Assembly: GCF_000485595.1 (NCBI RefSeq)
Contig: NW_014577724.1
Location: 16,070 to 54,930, forward strand
Direction of reading: 5' to 3'
From: Priapulus caudatus
Lineage: Eukaryota > Priapulida > Priapulimorpha > Priapulimorphida > Priapulidae
DNA: 38,861 bases
Within the stretch, counting starts at the first letter, position 1. Each line of letters begins with the position of its first letter. Shown in pieces: positions 1 through 11,600 of the stretch. The translations under genes and the position numbers were made by a program. The notes under the pieces are model-generated. The model was given only the letters and a program-made list of their open reading frames with translations, was not told the DNA's origin and searched no databases.

Positions 1-1997
1 GTATCTCATTCACTTGTCTCTCCTTTTACTACACCTCTCTTCGTGTCTTACTCTCTTGGGTTCTGATTGTTGATTGTCATCATTTCTTCTTATTCATGCT
101 CTCGCGCTCCCTCTCTCTCTCTCTTTCATCTCTCTATCATGTCTTCCTCACCTACCTCATGTTGTCCCCACCTTTTTTTACTGTTTTCGTCTCTTCTCAT
201 TCATACTCTCCCCCATTTTTCGCGACCCCTGGCTGTTCAACAATGGCTATGATTGCTGTAGCACAACAGTTGAATTCCCTGTGCTCCCTGCCCTAATGCG
301 TAATCGTGCCCTAATGCCATAATGCCTTCTCTACTCGTGTAATGCGGCTCGTGTCGTATAGGGTACCAGGTTCGTACTTTTGGCGCGTGTAAGATGTACC
401 ATTAGATAGCACGATTAATAGAGAGACGTAAATAAAGTACGACAGAAACAAGATGTAACGTACAACAGGTAGTTCTATTAGTTCTCTACAGAGTAATACA
501 CAAACTTTATAATCTCTCTAGGGGCATGGCGCGTACACGGGTCTTAACTAAACAATACACACTACCGTAGTATAAATCGTATCAATGTAGTTTACACACA
601 GTATCAAAGTAGTTTACACACCGTATCAAAGTAGTTTACACATAAATACAATAAAAAAATGCAAATCCATGCAACCATACTCACATCTAGTCTCTCTGAC
701 TCTCTGCTCTAAAGCGGGCCTTTTTTATTCTACTTTTCCCGAACCACGTGACTTGAGTATGTCACGCGTTTAGTCTACATAACATGGATCGCTTTCACAA
801 CTTTCGATAGGGGGGGGGGGAGAGTGACCACTGCCCTAGTGCATTGGCACTAATGAGGCGGGTGATCGACTGATTAGTCGCCCGAGGCCAGTCCCTGTCG
901 CCGAAAATTCTTATAAATAAGTATGGCTGAATTTGCTTCATCACACTCGTGGCTGGTCTACAGCCGGTGAAGGAACGTACGTAGTAGTAAAGCATGGCAG
1001 CAGTATCAAGCCTCATCGATCAACAGGCTCACTCATCAAGATGAAAAGGAGCCGGACTGCTCAAACCTTGCAAAGTTGATTGCCCCCCATAACATATAGT
1101 ATGGTGTCAGGGCCGCACGTAGCGGAGCATAAGGAATTTAAGTGGGTCAGGAAAGCATGATTTTGGGCGGATTAGTAGATACTTGTTATAGGAGGGGAAC
1201 CTTTCGGCATTTAGTATTTCTATCTTGCGGAATTTTCGGCAATCGTCAATCATGACAAAGCGTTCTTTAGAAAATCCCTATTTGACCTTGTAATTTTAAC
1301 ACGGTAGGGAAGCCCACGCTGAAATATTTAGAGGATTCTTATTAACTATAGCTTGACGCCTTGTCGCACGATAGGTTAGTTCCCATTATTAATCATGGTT
1401 AATTAATACACCCTATCGTAGAGAGTGGTGTTTTCGTGAATTTTTCAATTTTTCCCTAAAAATGTAAACGGTCATATAGACTTGAGAACTATTTTTTGAA
1501 ATATTTTCCATGCAAATTGAAAAAAGGGAGTGTTAACGTTACAGTTTTGAATTGATTTTAGCGACGTGGTTATGGATCACTAAGCGTGGCAGGCGTAATC
1601 ATCAATAATTACGAGGGAATGAACTGCGTGTAGACAGACAGTGTTACTGTCTTGTTACGCGGGTATTACATAATACAGTGTGTAATACAGCTCTTCCATT
1701 CTACATCCTGTATTCGTCATCCATCATGCATTCAGTGGGCATGGCCAGCCGACCTTGTTGCTATGTCCCGATGTTTATATTGGGTATAGACTATAGATGT
1801 ATAATCTATATTCAGACAAATAGCGAGTGTGTGCAAGTAACGTGTAATAGGATGTTCGAACCAGTGCGCTATATGTAGCTATATGACACATTATACGTAT
1901 TGTGAAATATTTCTTCGATTGTTCTTATCGTTGACTTGTCGGTATTTAATAAGATCAAATTCATCGGAATAAAGATTATTATATCGGAAATAAGAGC
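1..1997. other. No gene recognised
   Basis: Contains a CT-rich start (96-190), GTAGTTTACACA-type short repeats (about 575-645) and a G homopolymer (809-819). Reading frames here show no domain and no exon with convincing splice sites. The missing first exon(s) of the TBC1D24-like gene were not found. Confidence 0.5.
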
Positions 1998-2262
1998 CAC
2001 ATCCCCCCCTGTGTGATATCTCCACACCACTCCCCACATCCCTCCTGCGTGGTATCCCCACACCCCTCCCCACATCCCTCCTGCGTGGTATCCCCACACC
2101 CCTCCCCACATCCCTCCTGCGTGGTATCCCCACACCCCTCCCCACATCCCTCCTGCGTGGTATCCCCACACCCCTCCCCACATCCCTCCTGCGTGGTATC
2201 CCCACACCCCTCCCCACATCCCCCCTGTGTGATATCTCCACACCCTTATCCGCACCCCTCCC
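1998..2262. repeat. 36-bp minisatellite, about 7 units
   Basis: Units contain CACATCCCTCCTGCGTGG and TATCCCCACACCCCTCC with period 36. The central five are nearly identical; outer units diverge (TGTGTGATATCTCC). The multiple-of-three period keeps several frames open, producing artefactual Pro/His- or Gly/Trp-rich ORFs. Confidence 0.9.
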
Positions 2263-2307
2263 CACTCACTCACCGGGTTCACCTCGGTTTCAATTCCCTG
2301 CAGGTTG

Positions 2308-2581
2308 TTGAAAATGGATTTTCATGGCCCACGTGTCTGAGAGAATTCTTGCATTTTTAATAACACGCGTTTTCAAGCCGAACCCTTTTGCGTAACCTCT
2401 CGTAAAGATATCCTTTTGCGTAACCTATCGTGAAGATTGCGTCATATAAACTGATTTCTACTTTGGACTGTCTTATCGAAAATGGCTTTTTACGGCCTGC
2501 CAGTCTGAGAGAATTCTTGCATTTTCGCGTTTGCAAGCCGAACCCTTTTACGTAATCTCTCGTGAATATTGCGTCAGATAT
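2308..2581. repeat. Direct duplication of about 100-140 bp
   Basis: Two copies (about 2308-2451 and 2478-2581) share GAAAATGG, TCTGAGAGAATTCTTGCATT, CAAGCCGAACCCTTTT and TCTCGTGAA-type blocks with small indels. No coding content. Confidence 0.75.
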
Positions 2582-3260
2582 CCTGCCTCAAGCAAAAGCT
2601 ATGCCGCGCCCATGGTTAATTAATAGTGATTGCATCAGATGCGAAGCAATATACGTAAATAAATAAACAATTTTAATATTTTAATAATAGAAGTAGTAAT
2701 ATACAAAATTCCACTGTATTACGCGATAGCAAAGACTAATATATACAATTGTATACAATGGTTTTTGGCGATTGATATAGCTGCTAGACCCTCCTCCTCC
2801 CAGATTGATATCGTACGCAGACATGTTGTTACGATCTTTTTTTATGAGCCTGTATTTTTAGCTCATCTGACGAAGTCAGATGCAGCTTGTAGAATCGCAT
2901 GATCACTGTTTCGGCGTGTATGTGAACACGTTTGGGACTAACAGGGTTTACTAGAATCCCACCACTCCACCACCGAGTCACCGCAGTAGATGTTAGATGA
3001 GCGCTGTCGCAGCGCGCACTTGTTAGAGATAAATCTCACGAATGCATGTGAATTACAACACGATTAACTATTTGTTTTTCAAGAGATTGTGGTCCAGAGG
3101 TTGTTGCAATTACTGCTTTACTGCAATTACTGCAATTACTGCAATTAGACAGACACCAGCGTAAAAATAAGGTTTGGGACAGCTGGTGCACGCTGCAGCG
3201 ATATCGGATTTAGCTAGAATGTAGAGCGAGGGAAAACACCGAGATGGCTGTATGTATATG

Positions 3261-3302
3261 ATCAAGAGCGTATAAAGACGTTAATCTTTATACGCTCTTG
3301 AT
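3261..3302. mobile_element. Palindromic micro-element, ATCAAGAGC end (42 bp)
   Basis: Two perfect 18-bp arms, ATCAAGAGCGTATAAAGA and its reverse complement, around a 6-bp spacer. It is flanked on both sides by the direct triplet ATG (3258-3260 and 3303-3305). The terminal arm is shared with the larger element at 27533-27723, suggesting an internally deleted relative. Confidence 0.75.
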
Positions 3303-3827
3303 ATGATCAGCAATCATATATATCACTGAAGATCGTGTCACTGATGATGAAAATACGCGACAGTGTGGGGAACGTTGGGGCTGTGCATTGATTGCTACGT
3401 GCACCTTACGCAATGCGCTTTCTCATTCATGCATCATCTGCGGCATTGACGTATACAAACATGGTTCACTCGTGTTATGCACAGGCTGTTCGCCTTTTTA
3501 CTGTACATGCACATATAGAAACCTTGGACTATGCGCGAATACAAACCTGTTTTGACCTGGCCAGCGAGTGAGCGATTAGTCCGGTAACATAGTACGTGGG
3601 TGGAAGTTGATTTCGTGACAAGTTTACACTCAGTAGCGCCCACACTGTTATGATACGTATACATATATATGTGTGATCTACACACGTAATGCTCGTGCTG
3701 CTGCCGTCTAAATATGTACGCACTGACACTATTACTGTAGTATGCTATTTATATATGTTGTACTGTTACTGTTAGTATATATGCACTAGCAGCACACACA
3801 GTGGCGTGATGGGCAGTGGACAGCAAC

Positions 3828-4174
3828 CCAGAGGAAATTAACGGGAGTCAGGAGTCAAATACTCCCTGATTTACTGTCGGACTCCCTGATTTGACATATG
3901 CAGGAGTCCGTGTGATTCCCTGAAAATTCTGCCATACTAACTAGTTCGTTCCATAGCACGGCCTCTCACAATTACCGTATTTTTTCAGCTAATGTCCAAA
4001 GAAAATTGGGCAGACGTGCAACCGCATAAATCTTCAAAATAAGCACATGCGTTATTGTTAATATCTTTAATTTTGAACCTCAGACTGTGGACTACCTCAT
4101 TTTGCTGCGGACTCCCTCTTTTTGAGGTTAAGGAGTTCGTTGGACTCCCGTGTTCAAAAGTTAATTTCTACCCT
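3828..4174. mobile_element. About 345-bp MITE with GAAATTAAC ends, copy 1
   Basis: The left end AGGAAATTAACGGGAGTC and the complement of the right end (GGGTAGAAATTAAC, then GGGAGTCC) form degenerate terminal repeats. The interior has several ACTCCCTGATTT-type inverted subrepeats. A second copy lies inverted at 35980-36290. Confidence 0.75.
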
Positions 4175-4854
4175 TGCTCTAAGATTACAGTAAACACACA
4201 GAATTAATAGCCCAGAAACCGTGTATAGTGCATAGTTTGTGTGGTCGTACTCGTGGCCCGATGATCTCACATTTTCATTGTACACGGGAGACCGATTCTA
4301 GATGGGGTTAAATAGAGTATTGTAGTTCTTTTTACAGTGACTCTAGTATGAAAGAATATCACAATACGTACGTGGGCGTGTTCATGATTGCCGTGGTTGC
4401 GTAGATTCTGCACACACTATTATGCTAACTCTGATCAATAGCGCTCATGGGGAGTGTATGCATTGATTTCACCGCTGAGGGACACAATCAATGTCTGTTC
4501 AAATTGATTATGAAGCTAAGCATTATGAAGCTACTTTGTACAGTAGAGAATTGTAATTTCACCGGGTAAACCAGTACTAGGCATTGGCCAACGATCGAGT
4601 GATAGTCTACATTTATAGAAATTGATTCTGTAACAAGGAACGAATCAAAGCCCGCGTGGACCTTAGTTATACCAGTTAAGTCAACGCATGTGTTTACCTC
4701 TGTAACTCTGGTGCGACAAATGTCACCACCCTTGTTTAAGGCCATTCGGCTTGTAGATCCACAACACTGAACAGTGAACACTCACGTGATATTACCACTT
4801 CAATCGCACAACTATTCAATCGCTCGTTATAGATCCGCCTAGAACCCACATTGA

Positions 4855-5340
4855 TTTTTTCTGTTGAATCCCACTGTTGAATCCAACTTTTGAATCTTTT
4901 TACACAATCTCGCTATCAAGTCCCGCTATTGAACTATTACCTCTATCCCATCCCACTGTGGACTCCCTCTATCCAATCCCACTCTGGAATCCCACTACTG
5001 AATACCACTGCCTACTCCCACTGCCTATACTTCCACTACGGCATCTCCTAACGGCAGAAGCCACTCTGAAATTCCACTGTGGACTCCCACTACTGTATTC
5101 CACTGCCTACTCCCACTGCCTACTCCCACTACCGTGAGTACGGCATCGCGTAATGGCAGAAGCCACTCTGAAATTCCACTGTGGACTCCCACTACTGTAT
5201 TCCACTGCCTACTCCCACTGCCTACTCCCACTACCGTGAGTACGGCATCGCGTAATGGCAGAAGCCACTCTGAAATTCCACTGTGGACTCCCACTACTGT
5301 ATTCCACTGCCTACTCCCACTGCTGAATCCCATTACGGCA
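4855..5340. repeat. Satellite with 102-bp higher-order unit built from ACTCCCACTGCCT-like subunits
   Basis: GGCAGAAGCCACTCTGAAAT recurs at 5053, 5155 and 5257, an exact 102-bp period. Within and before it (from 4855) short degenerate GAATCCCACTG-type units recur. It ends about 130 bp before exon A. Confidence 0.85.
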
Positions 5341-5472
5341 TCGCGTAACGACAGAAGCCCCGCTCCCGCATCCCCACCCCCACTCGCCTCTAATTGCTCC
5401 CTTATCTCTCCTCCGCAGCCAGCGTGGGTCGAGCATCTTCATTGCAACGTTATCATCGTTGTTTCGTCGCAG

Positions 5473-5685
5473 GCGATCGCATCGAGGGCGTGCACCAGAC
5501 GCTGCCGCCGTATGTCGAGCCCAGCTACCTGCTGCACTACAACCTCAACGAGGACGGTCGCCTCGCTGCGAAGAAGATCGTCTGCGCGATCGGCTTCCTG
5601 TGTCCCGACATCACGTTCGGTCCGAAGATCTACCCGATGGTCTGCATGTTCCTGCACTACATGAGCGAGGAGACGGCCTACGCGT
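5473..5685 (+). CDS. TBC1D24: TBC1D24-like exon A (first visible exon)
   Basis: The acceptor is a pyrimidine-rich tract ending in CAG at 5470-5472, and the donor is GTGAGT at 5686. The exon enters in phase 1 (two bases complete a split codon) and leaves after one base of a Cys codon. It encodes the early TBC region with LPPYVEPSYLLHYNLNEDG and CPDITFGPKIYPMVCMFLHY, which line up with the segment before and around the PDISF motif of human TBC1D24. The reading frame is open upstream to about 5394, so a slightly earlier acceptor (CAG at about 5420) is possible. Base composition is GC-rich compared with the flanks. Confidence 0.9.
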
Positions 5686-8600
5686 GTGAGTATCCCTGTA
5701 CCGAGGGGGGTTCTCCTTCTGTTCGCGAATCCTCCCCGGTGTTTCTCTTTCTCCCCCGTCCATGTATGAATCTATGTAAGATCGACCCGATGGCCTGCAT
5801 GTTCCTGCACTACATGAGCGAGGAGACGGCCTACGCGTGTGAGTATCCCTACACGTGGTTACATGGGGTGGGGGGGTTCTCCTTCTGTCTGCGATTCCTC
5901 CCCGGTGGTCCTCCTCCCCCGCCTATGAATCCATCCTCCCGGAGTTCTCCTCCCACACCTATTAATCCATCCTCCCGGAGTTCTCCTCCCACACCTATTA
6001 ATCCATCCTCCCGGAGTTCTCCTCCCCCACCTATGAATCCATCCTCCCGGAGTTCTTCTCCCCCGTCCATGAATCCATCCTCCCGGAGGTTTCCTCCCCC
6101 GTCCATGAATCCATCCTCCCGGAGTTCTCCTCCCCCGTCCATGAATCCATCCTCCCGGAGTTCTCCTCCCCCGTCCATGAATCCATCCTCCCGGAGTTCT
6201 CCTCCCCCGCCTATGAATCCATCCTTCCAGGGGTTATAATGCTAATGACAGCTGATTCTATTTGCTGGGTTCATGATGACTGAGTCAATCTAAGCCTAAG
6301 GAGTGCAAACTGTGCGTGTGTGCACGTGTATGTGAACGTGTATGTGAACGAGTATGTGCGTACATGCGCGTGTGTGGGCATGCGTTTGTGTATAGTACTA
6401 TACGCGTGTTTACACGCGCGTGCGCGCGTGCGTGCATATTTTGCGTGCGTGCGGGCTACCGAGACTAGGCGTACGTGTGGGTGTAGAGATGAAACGGTCA
6501 CTGCAGCTGTATGCATACTAGATACTGTAGTGTACACGAACCTTACTGTATATAAGCGGGTTAAGACTGTAACTGCGACTGGAGCTAAGAAAGTAGGTGA
6601 TAAGGGTTTTAAATAGAGACTGGGTAGTATAGTGTTTGGCGGGTAAGATTTTTTTAAATCTAGATTTGTGTGTATGGTTTACGCATATTAATAGAACATA
6701 GACAAAGCAATTTCTATACAATGATTTATTGTTTTGGTGGGGGTATAAAAGTCGTAATATTAAGGGCTAATATTATATAATATATATAAACTAATAAAAT
6801 ATGAAGGGCCGTATAAAAGTCGGGTATTTGACCACCCAGACTAGCGCCATCTAGTGTTCTACTGTTCGCAGTGGCGGACGATTAAAACACAAGAGGACAA
6901 ACTGTGGTACGAGCAAACGGGTTTATTGCTACGTAATTCTGATACAATAGCGTAATTCGTAATACGATACGTAATTCCTTGGTAATTCTGTACACAATAC
7001 CACAGGCGGGCAGCTAACTCGCAGTCACAGGCACTTGAAGCGTTTCAATAAAATATAATGCTAACTAAATACGAAATCTATTTACTTAGTACAAAATTCT
7101 TAATGTTTCTATACTATAGCCAGGTCTACTCTCTTTCACCTACGGCTACACCGCCGATAGTTTCCAACCATTGCAAATTACCGGCTGCCATTGCTCTCGC
7201 GGCGCGACTGTTGCACGCTTGCACTAATATAGAGAGTTATATATATATAATATGCACTAATATATATAATATAGTTGCACTCTCTATATTAGTGCAAGCG
7301 TGAAACAGTCGCGCCGCGAGAGCAATGGCAGCCGGTAATTTGCAATGGTTGGAAACTATCGGCGGTGTAGCCGTAGGTGAAAGAGAGTAGGCCTGGCTAT
7401 AGTATAGAAACATTAAGAATTTTGTACTAAGTAAATAGATTTCGTATTTAGTTAGCATTATATTTTATTGAAACGCTTCAAGTGCCTGTGCTCGCAGTAC
7501 TCTACAGGCTGAGGGCCCGGAGAAGGGTAGAGAAGTTGAATGCCGACATCTGGTCAGAGCGTGTGTGATCTTGACTGATCAGATACGTCAGGCGTACGCT
7601 GCACATGTAATCAGGAGTCTATCAATCCATCTATCAAGTCTATTGATAGACTCCTGATGTAATGCATTTATCACGTATATGCTGAACACTTGTAAACGAG
7701 GGCACCGGGATGCTGGGAGATGCGCGGTGAATGGAAAGGGGTGGTGCTCGAGAGGGCAGGAATGGGGTTAGCCCACTGATCTCTACTATACTAACTAAAT
7801 TTATTATTAAATTATTAAATTTATTATTAAATTAAAGTTAGTATAAGATTGATGAGTGGGTTAGCCGCTAGAAAAGTCGCCGCTGTAGGGCAGCACCTCT
7901 GTAATGGTGCAATATTATCCGCGTGCGCTGGATACACTATATGGCGACATATATGACAAACTTACCGTACACTCTCTAAAAGTGAAACTTTATGAAAGAG
8001 GAGCGTCGACAAGAGGTCGCAAAGAAGATTTGATACAGAAGATTTTACTACACAGCTCAGACCTCTCAATAATCTGACGGTTCCGGTGATGCACACACAC
8101 ACAACCCCAGGATCCAGTTTTCTGCGTTAGATTGGGAGCTGACACATGGTCGTTTGCTAGCCCTAACCTCATGTGTTTTTCTGTAATACAGCAGCGTGGT
8201 GGTGTTTGTTATTACTATCGCGTGTTGTTTGGTATTCTATTGTGTGTAATAGACCGTTTCCAGCAACTTCAAAATCGACCTCTGACTTTTATTTTGCACA
8301 CTGTGTCAACATCAGTGCTACAGCGCAAACTGCGACTGCATATATTCAGGTGCATCTATATTATACGTCTGCATTCTATATTATGCACCACTCCTGATAG
8401 ATTCACGGTGGTGGTATAAAGAATATATTGCGACTTTCGGCGCCTATGTAATATCAGGAGTGAAAAAAGTATAATTATTATGTCACTTCTTGTAATAATG
8501 GGGGGGGGGGCGAAGACAGGTAAAATTATAGGTCTCAGCAATTGGTTTTACCACGCGTATTAGGTAGAACCTGGGGGCGGATTCAAGAACAGTTCGTACG

Positions 8601-11600
8601 CACAATATCGTGCGTACCAGCGTTCGTACGCACAAACAGGCATTTAGGAGGCATTAATTCACAAAGAGTTATATCTCGCCAGAATCATTCTATTTCGTGC
8701 GTACAGTACGCACCCTATCGACCATCCGTGCGCACAATAATTGAGTTTTGAAACTGCATTTTATGCAGATATAACGAAACAACTGCTAATCAATTATCAC
8801 ACATTCGAGTGAAATCATTTTCGAGTGAAATCCGACGCTGTTTATATCAAACGCAACATATTCCTGCGCAATATTCATTAGTAAGGATGCCAGCCCCATA
8901 TAGTGATGACTGACTGCCGATGGGAGCGTTAATTCCTAATGTTACTGCCAACGCTAGTTCAAAAACGACCATGGAATGTGATCGATTGTAGAAGAGCTAA
9001 TTAAGCAAACAAGCCGGCCAGCAATCAGCCAGTTAGTTTGGTTAGTGGTGTAGTGTTAGTGTAGCGTGGCTGTTATAGTTAGTGGTGAGTGGCGAATGCG
9101 AACGTATTTTGCTCTCGTACGCGAAACACACGCGTAACAAGTGCAGAAAATATATATCGCGTCGTACAGTCCCCCTAAAAAATGTCCTTGGGAAATGACG
9201 CTTTTGCGCTTCAACGCATCCGCCATTATTTAGACATTTATCCTTGCACTATGTAGTAGTAATTGGCAAGATAAGAGCTCGTTTGAGAATGGCAACTGGC
9301 GTACTGGCACTCCAACTGTCGCGGTGACCTGCTTGGTGCGTGAGGCGCTGCTGGAATGCGGTGACATCATAGCCTTGCACAGCGAATATTTATGCCAGCG
9401 ATGAAGAGGCAACATCGTGGTTTACCGGCAACATACGGCAAAACCAGCTGGCGGACTGTTTATGCTCGGTACATCAAGGGCGGGTGGTCCGGAATCAGGG
9501 CCACGGTGCAGGGAACCGGTGGTGGATATATGCTAAATATATCTGCACTGAAATTTCGCGAATCTCTCAATTGCTCTCAATTTCTCAATTACACGAGCGC
9601 AGCGCTGTCTTCTGCACGGCTGGGGCGCTATATCTTATGTTCAGTCAACGCGCAAGCGTGGCACCAAGAAACGGCCGTGCACTGGACTAGACGAATTGGC
9701 TCGATCGTGTACATTCTATTGACATTTGTCCACACAGCCGTCACAGGCACTTGGGCTGTTTCAGTAGTAAAGATGATGATGAACAAAGATGAATTATATT
9801 TACGAATGAAATCTACAAGTTTATCTACACGCTTTCGGCTATTATTAGTAATAATTCACCGTAAATGTCGTTCAAATGCTCCTCTGGGACACTGGCACCG
9901 GCACGTACGCCACAGTGAACAAACTCATAGACAGATGGAGAATCTGAAAAACACATTCTCACCTTTCCATGAGTTTGTGCAGTGGTGCGCGTGCAGTGAG
10001 AGTGTGTGTTGCCAGGGTCGTAGCCACGGGGTGGGGGGCGCTGAGGCACGTGCCCCCCCACAAATTTTCTGTGCCCCCCAGGTGCCCCCCCCCACTGAAA
10101 ATTTATGCTTGATAAAAAAAAATTGAATTAAAAACAATGCCGTTAGAACAGTATAATACAAAGAAAAGTTATATATTGTGCCCCCCTCACAAAAATGTAA
10201 GGCCCCCCCAGTGCCTCCCACGCTGAAAAAATCCTAGCTACGCCACTGGTGGAAAGGAGGGGGGCACCAAGATTGGGCAGTGCTTAGGGCACCAGTGAGC
10301 CTTAATCCGCCCCTGCCTATAACTAACTATAGTCTGCTATAACGTATAAATTCCTGCCACTAAAAACACAAATTACACAAATTACTTACTGGTTTGGAAG
10401 CCGAGATATCGGCACTTCTAGGTTTGTACATGTCCGCCATGTTGGAAATCTAAGATGGCCGCCATATTGNNNNNNNNNNGGTGTAATGTGGTAGCTGTGG
10501 GGGTGTAATGTGGTAGCTGTGGGGGTGTAATGTGGTAACTGTGTGGGCTTAGCTATATGATGTAATTTGGTTGTTGTGGGAGTGTACGGTGATAGTTATA
10601 CTAGGGTAGGAGTATCGTAGCTATGAAAGTGTAGGTGATTGGCATTAAATTTAAATCATCGTGACTTATTTAAGTTATGTGAAAGTGGGTCAAAGTGACC
10701 TAGTTGGCGAAATGAGATATTTAAAGTGTACACAGATTTAGCATGTAAACCGGTTGTAATATCAGAACTTGTTTGATCCAATGTCGATTAATATTGAAAT
10801 TGTTTGTACAATAGCAGTTGGGCAAACTACCGTGCTGACATTAAATGGCGACTTATTTAAGTTATGTGGAAGTAACTACTGTGGCGAAAAACGATATGTG
10901 TAGTGTACACAGAATTAGCATGTCAATCGGTTGTAATATCAGAACTTGTTTGGTCTCATGTAGAATAATATCAAGATTGTTTGTACAATAGCAGTTGGGC
11001 AAACTACCTTCCCCCCTCAGCTGCAAGTGCCATCTCTGCCAGTACCAGTGAGATATATACATTCATGCAGGTTGACAAGATAACCGCATCTACACGAGGC
11101 CCTGATAAACACTTAGTTAAGCTTAGCTCATATAACATAGGACTAACCACTAGTTGAAGTTTGATGTGATAAGTAAGGTTGGTCAGGGAATGTTTTTAGT
11201 TGCTAGGTTGCCACCCATAGCCACGTGCAGTCACCTGTAGCGTCGACCCACTTACAACTAGAGCCACCTGTAGGAATATTTTCCAATAAACCGGACTGTG
11301 CGGTTGTGTGGTCGGTCATTCCAATTGCCGAGGTTAACTGCAGGAGGTTAACGTGCCTGTGTTCTACCTTGGTTTTATCAAATAACCTGTGTTTTAGAAC
11401 TCCATGCTTGAAACTCCTAGTTTTGCGTCACGTAGACACAGCCCAGGGTATTTTTTCCCACGTGCAGCTGAAAGAATAATGAAACAGTAATAAAGGAATT
11501 CGATTTATCGATAATGAAAAGCAATCTGGCTTCATCCCATGTCTTGCGTAGGAGGGGGGGGGCAGTGCGGGAGAAGTACCATACTAGTACTTCAAAACAG

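Noticed and set aside
1869-2360. Gly/Trp- or Pro/His-repeat ORFs on both strands
   Set aside because: Products of the 36-bp minisatellite, open because the period is divisible by three.
1-5472. Search for the missing N-terminal exons of the TBC1D24-like gene
   Set aside because: No frame here resembles the first ~80 residues of the family, and no convincing exon with fitting phase was found. The exons are probably outside the window.
8388-8462. CACTCCTGAT ... ATCAGGAGTG inverted pair
   Set aside because: The arms are short and face the opposite way to the ATCARGAG family (CTCCTGAT outermost-in), with a long non-palindromic interior and no flanking triplet match.
9392-10126. 244-codon ORF on the + strand
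   Set aside because: No recognisable domain, and it runs into the C/G-rich part of a MITE at 10012. It lies inside the first large intron of the TBC1D24-like gene without supporting splice logic.
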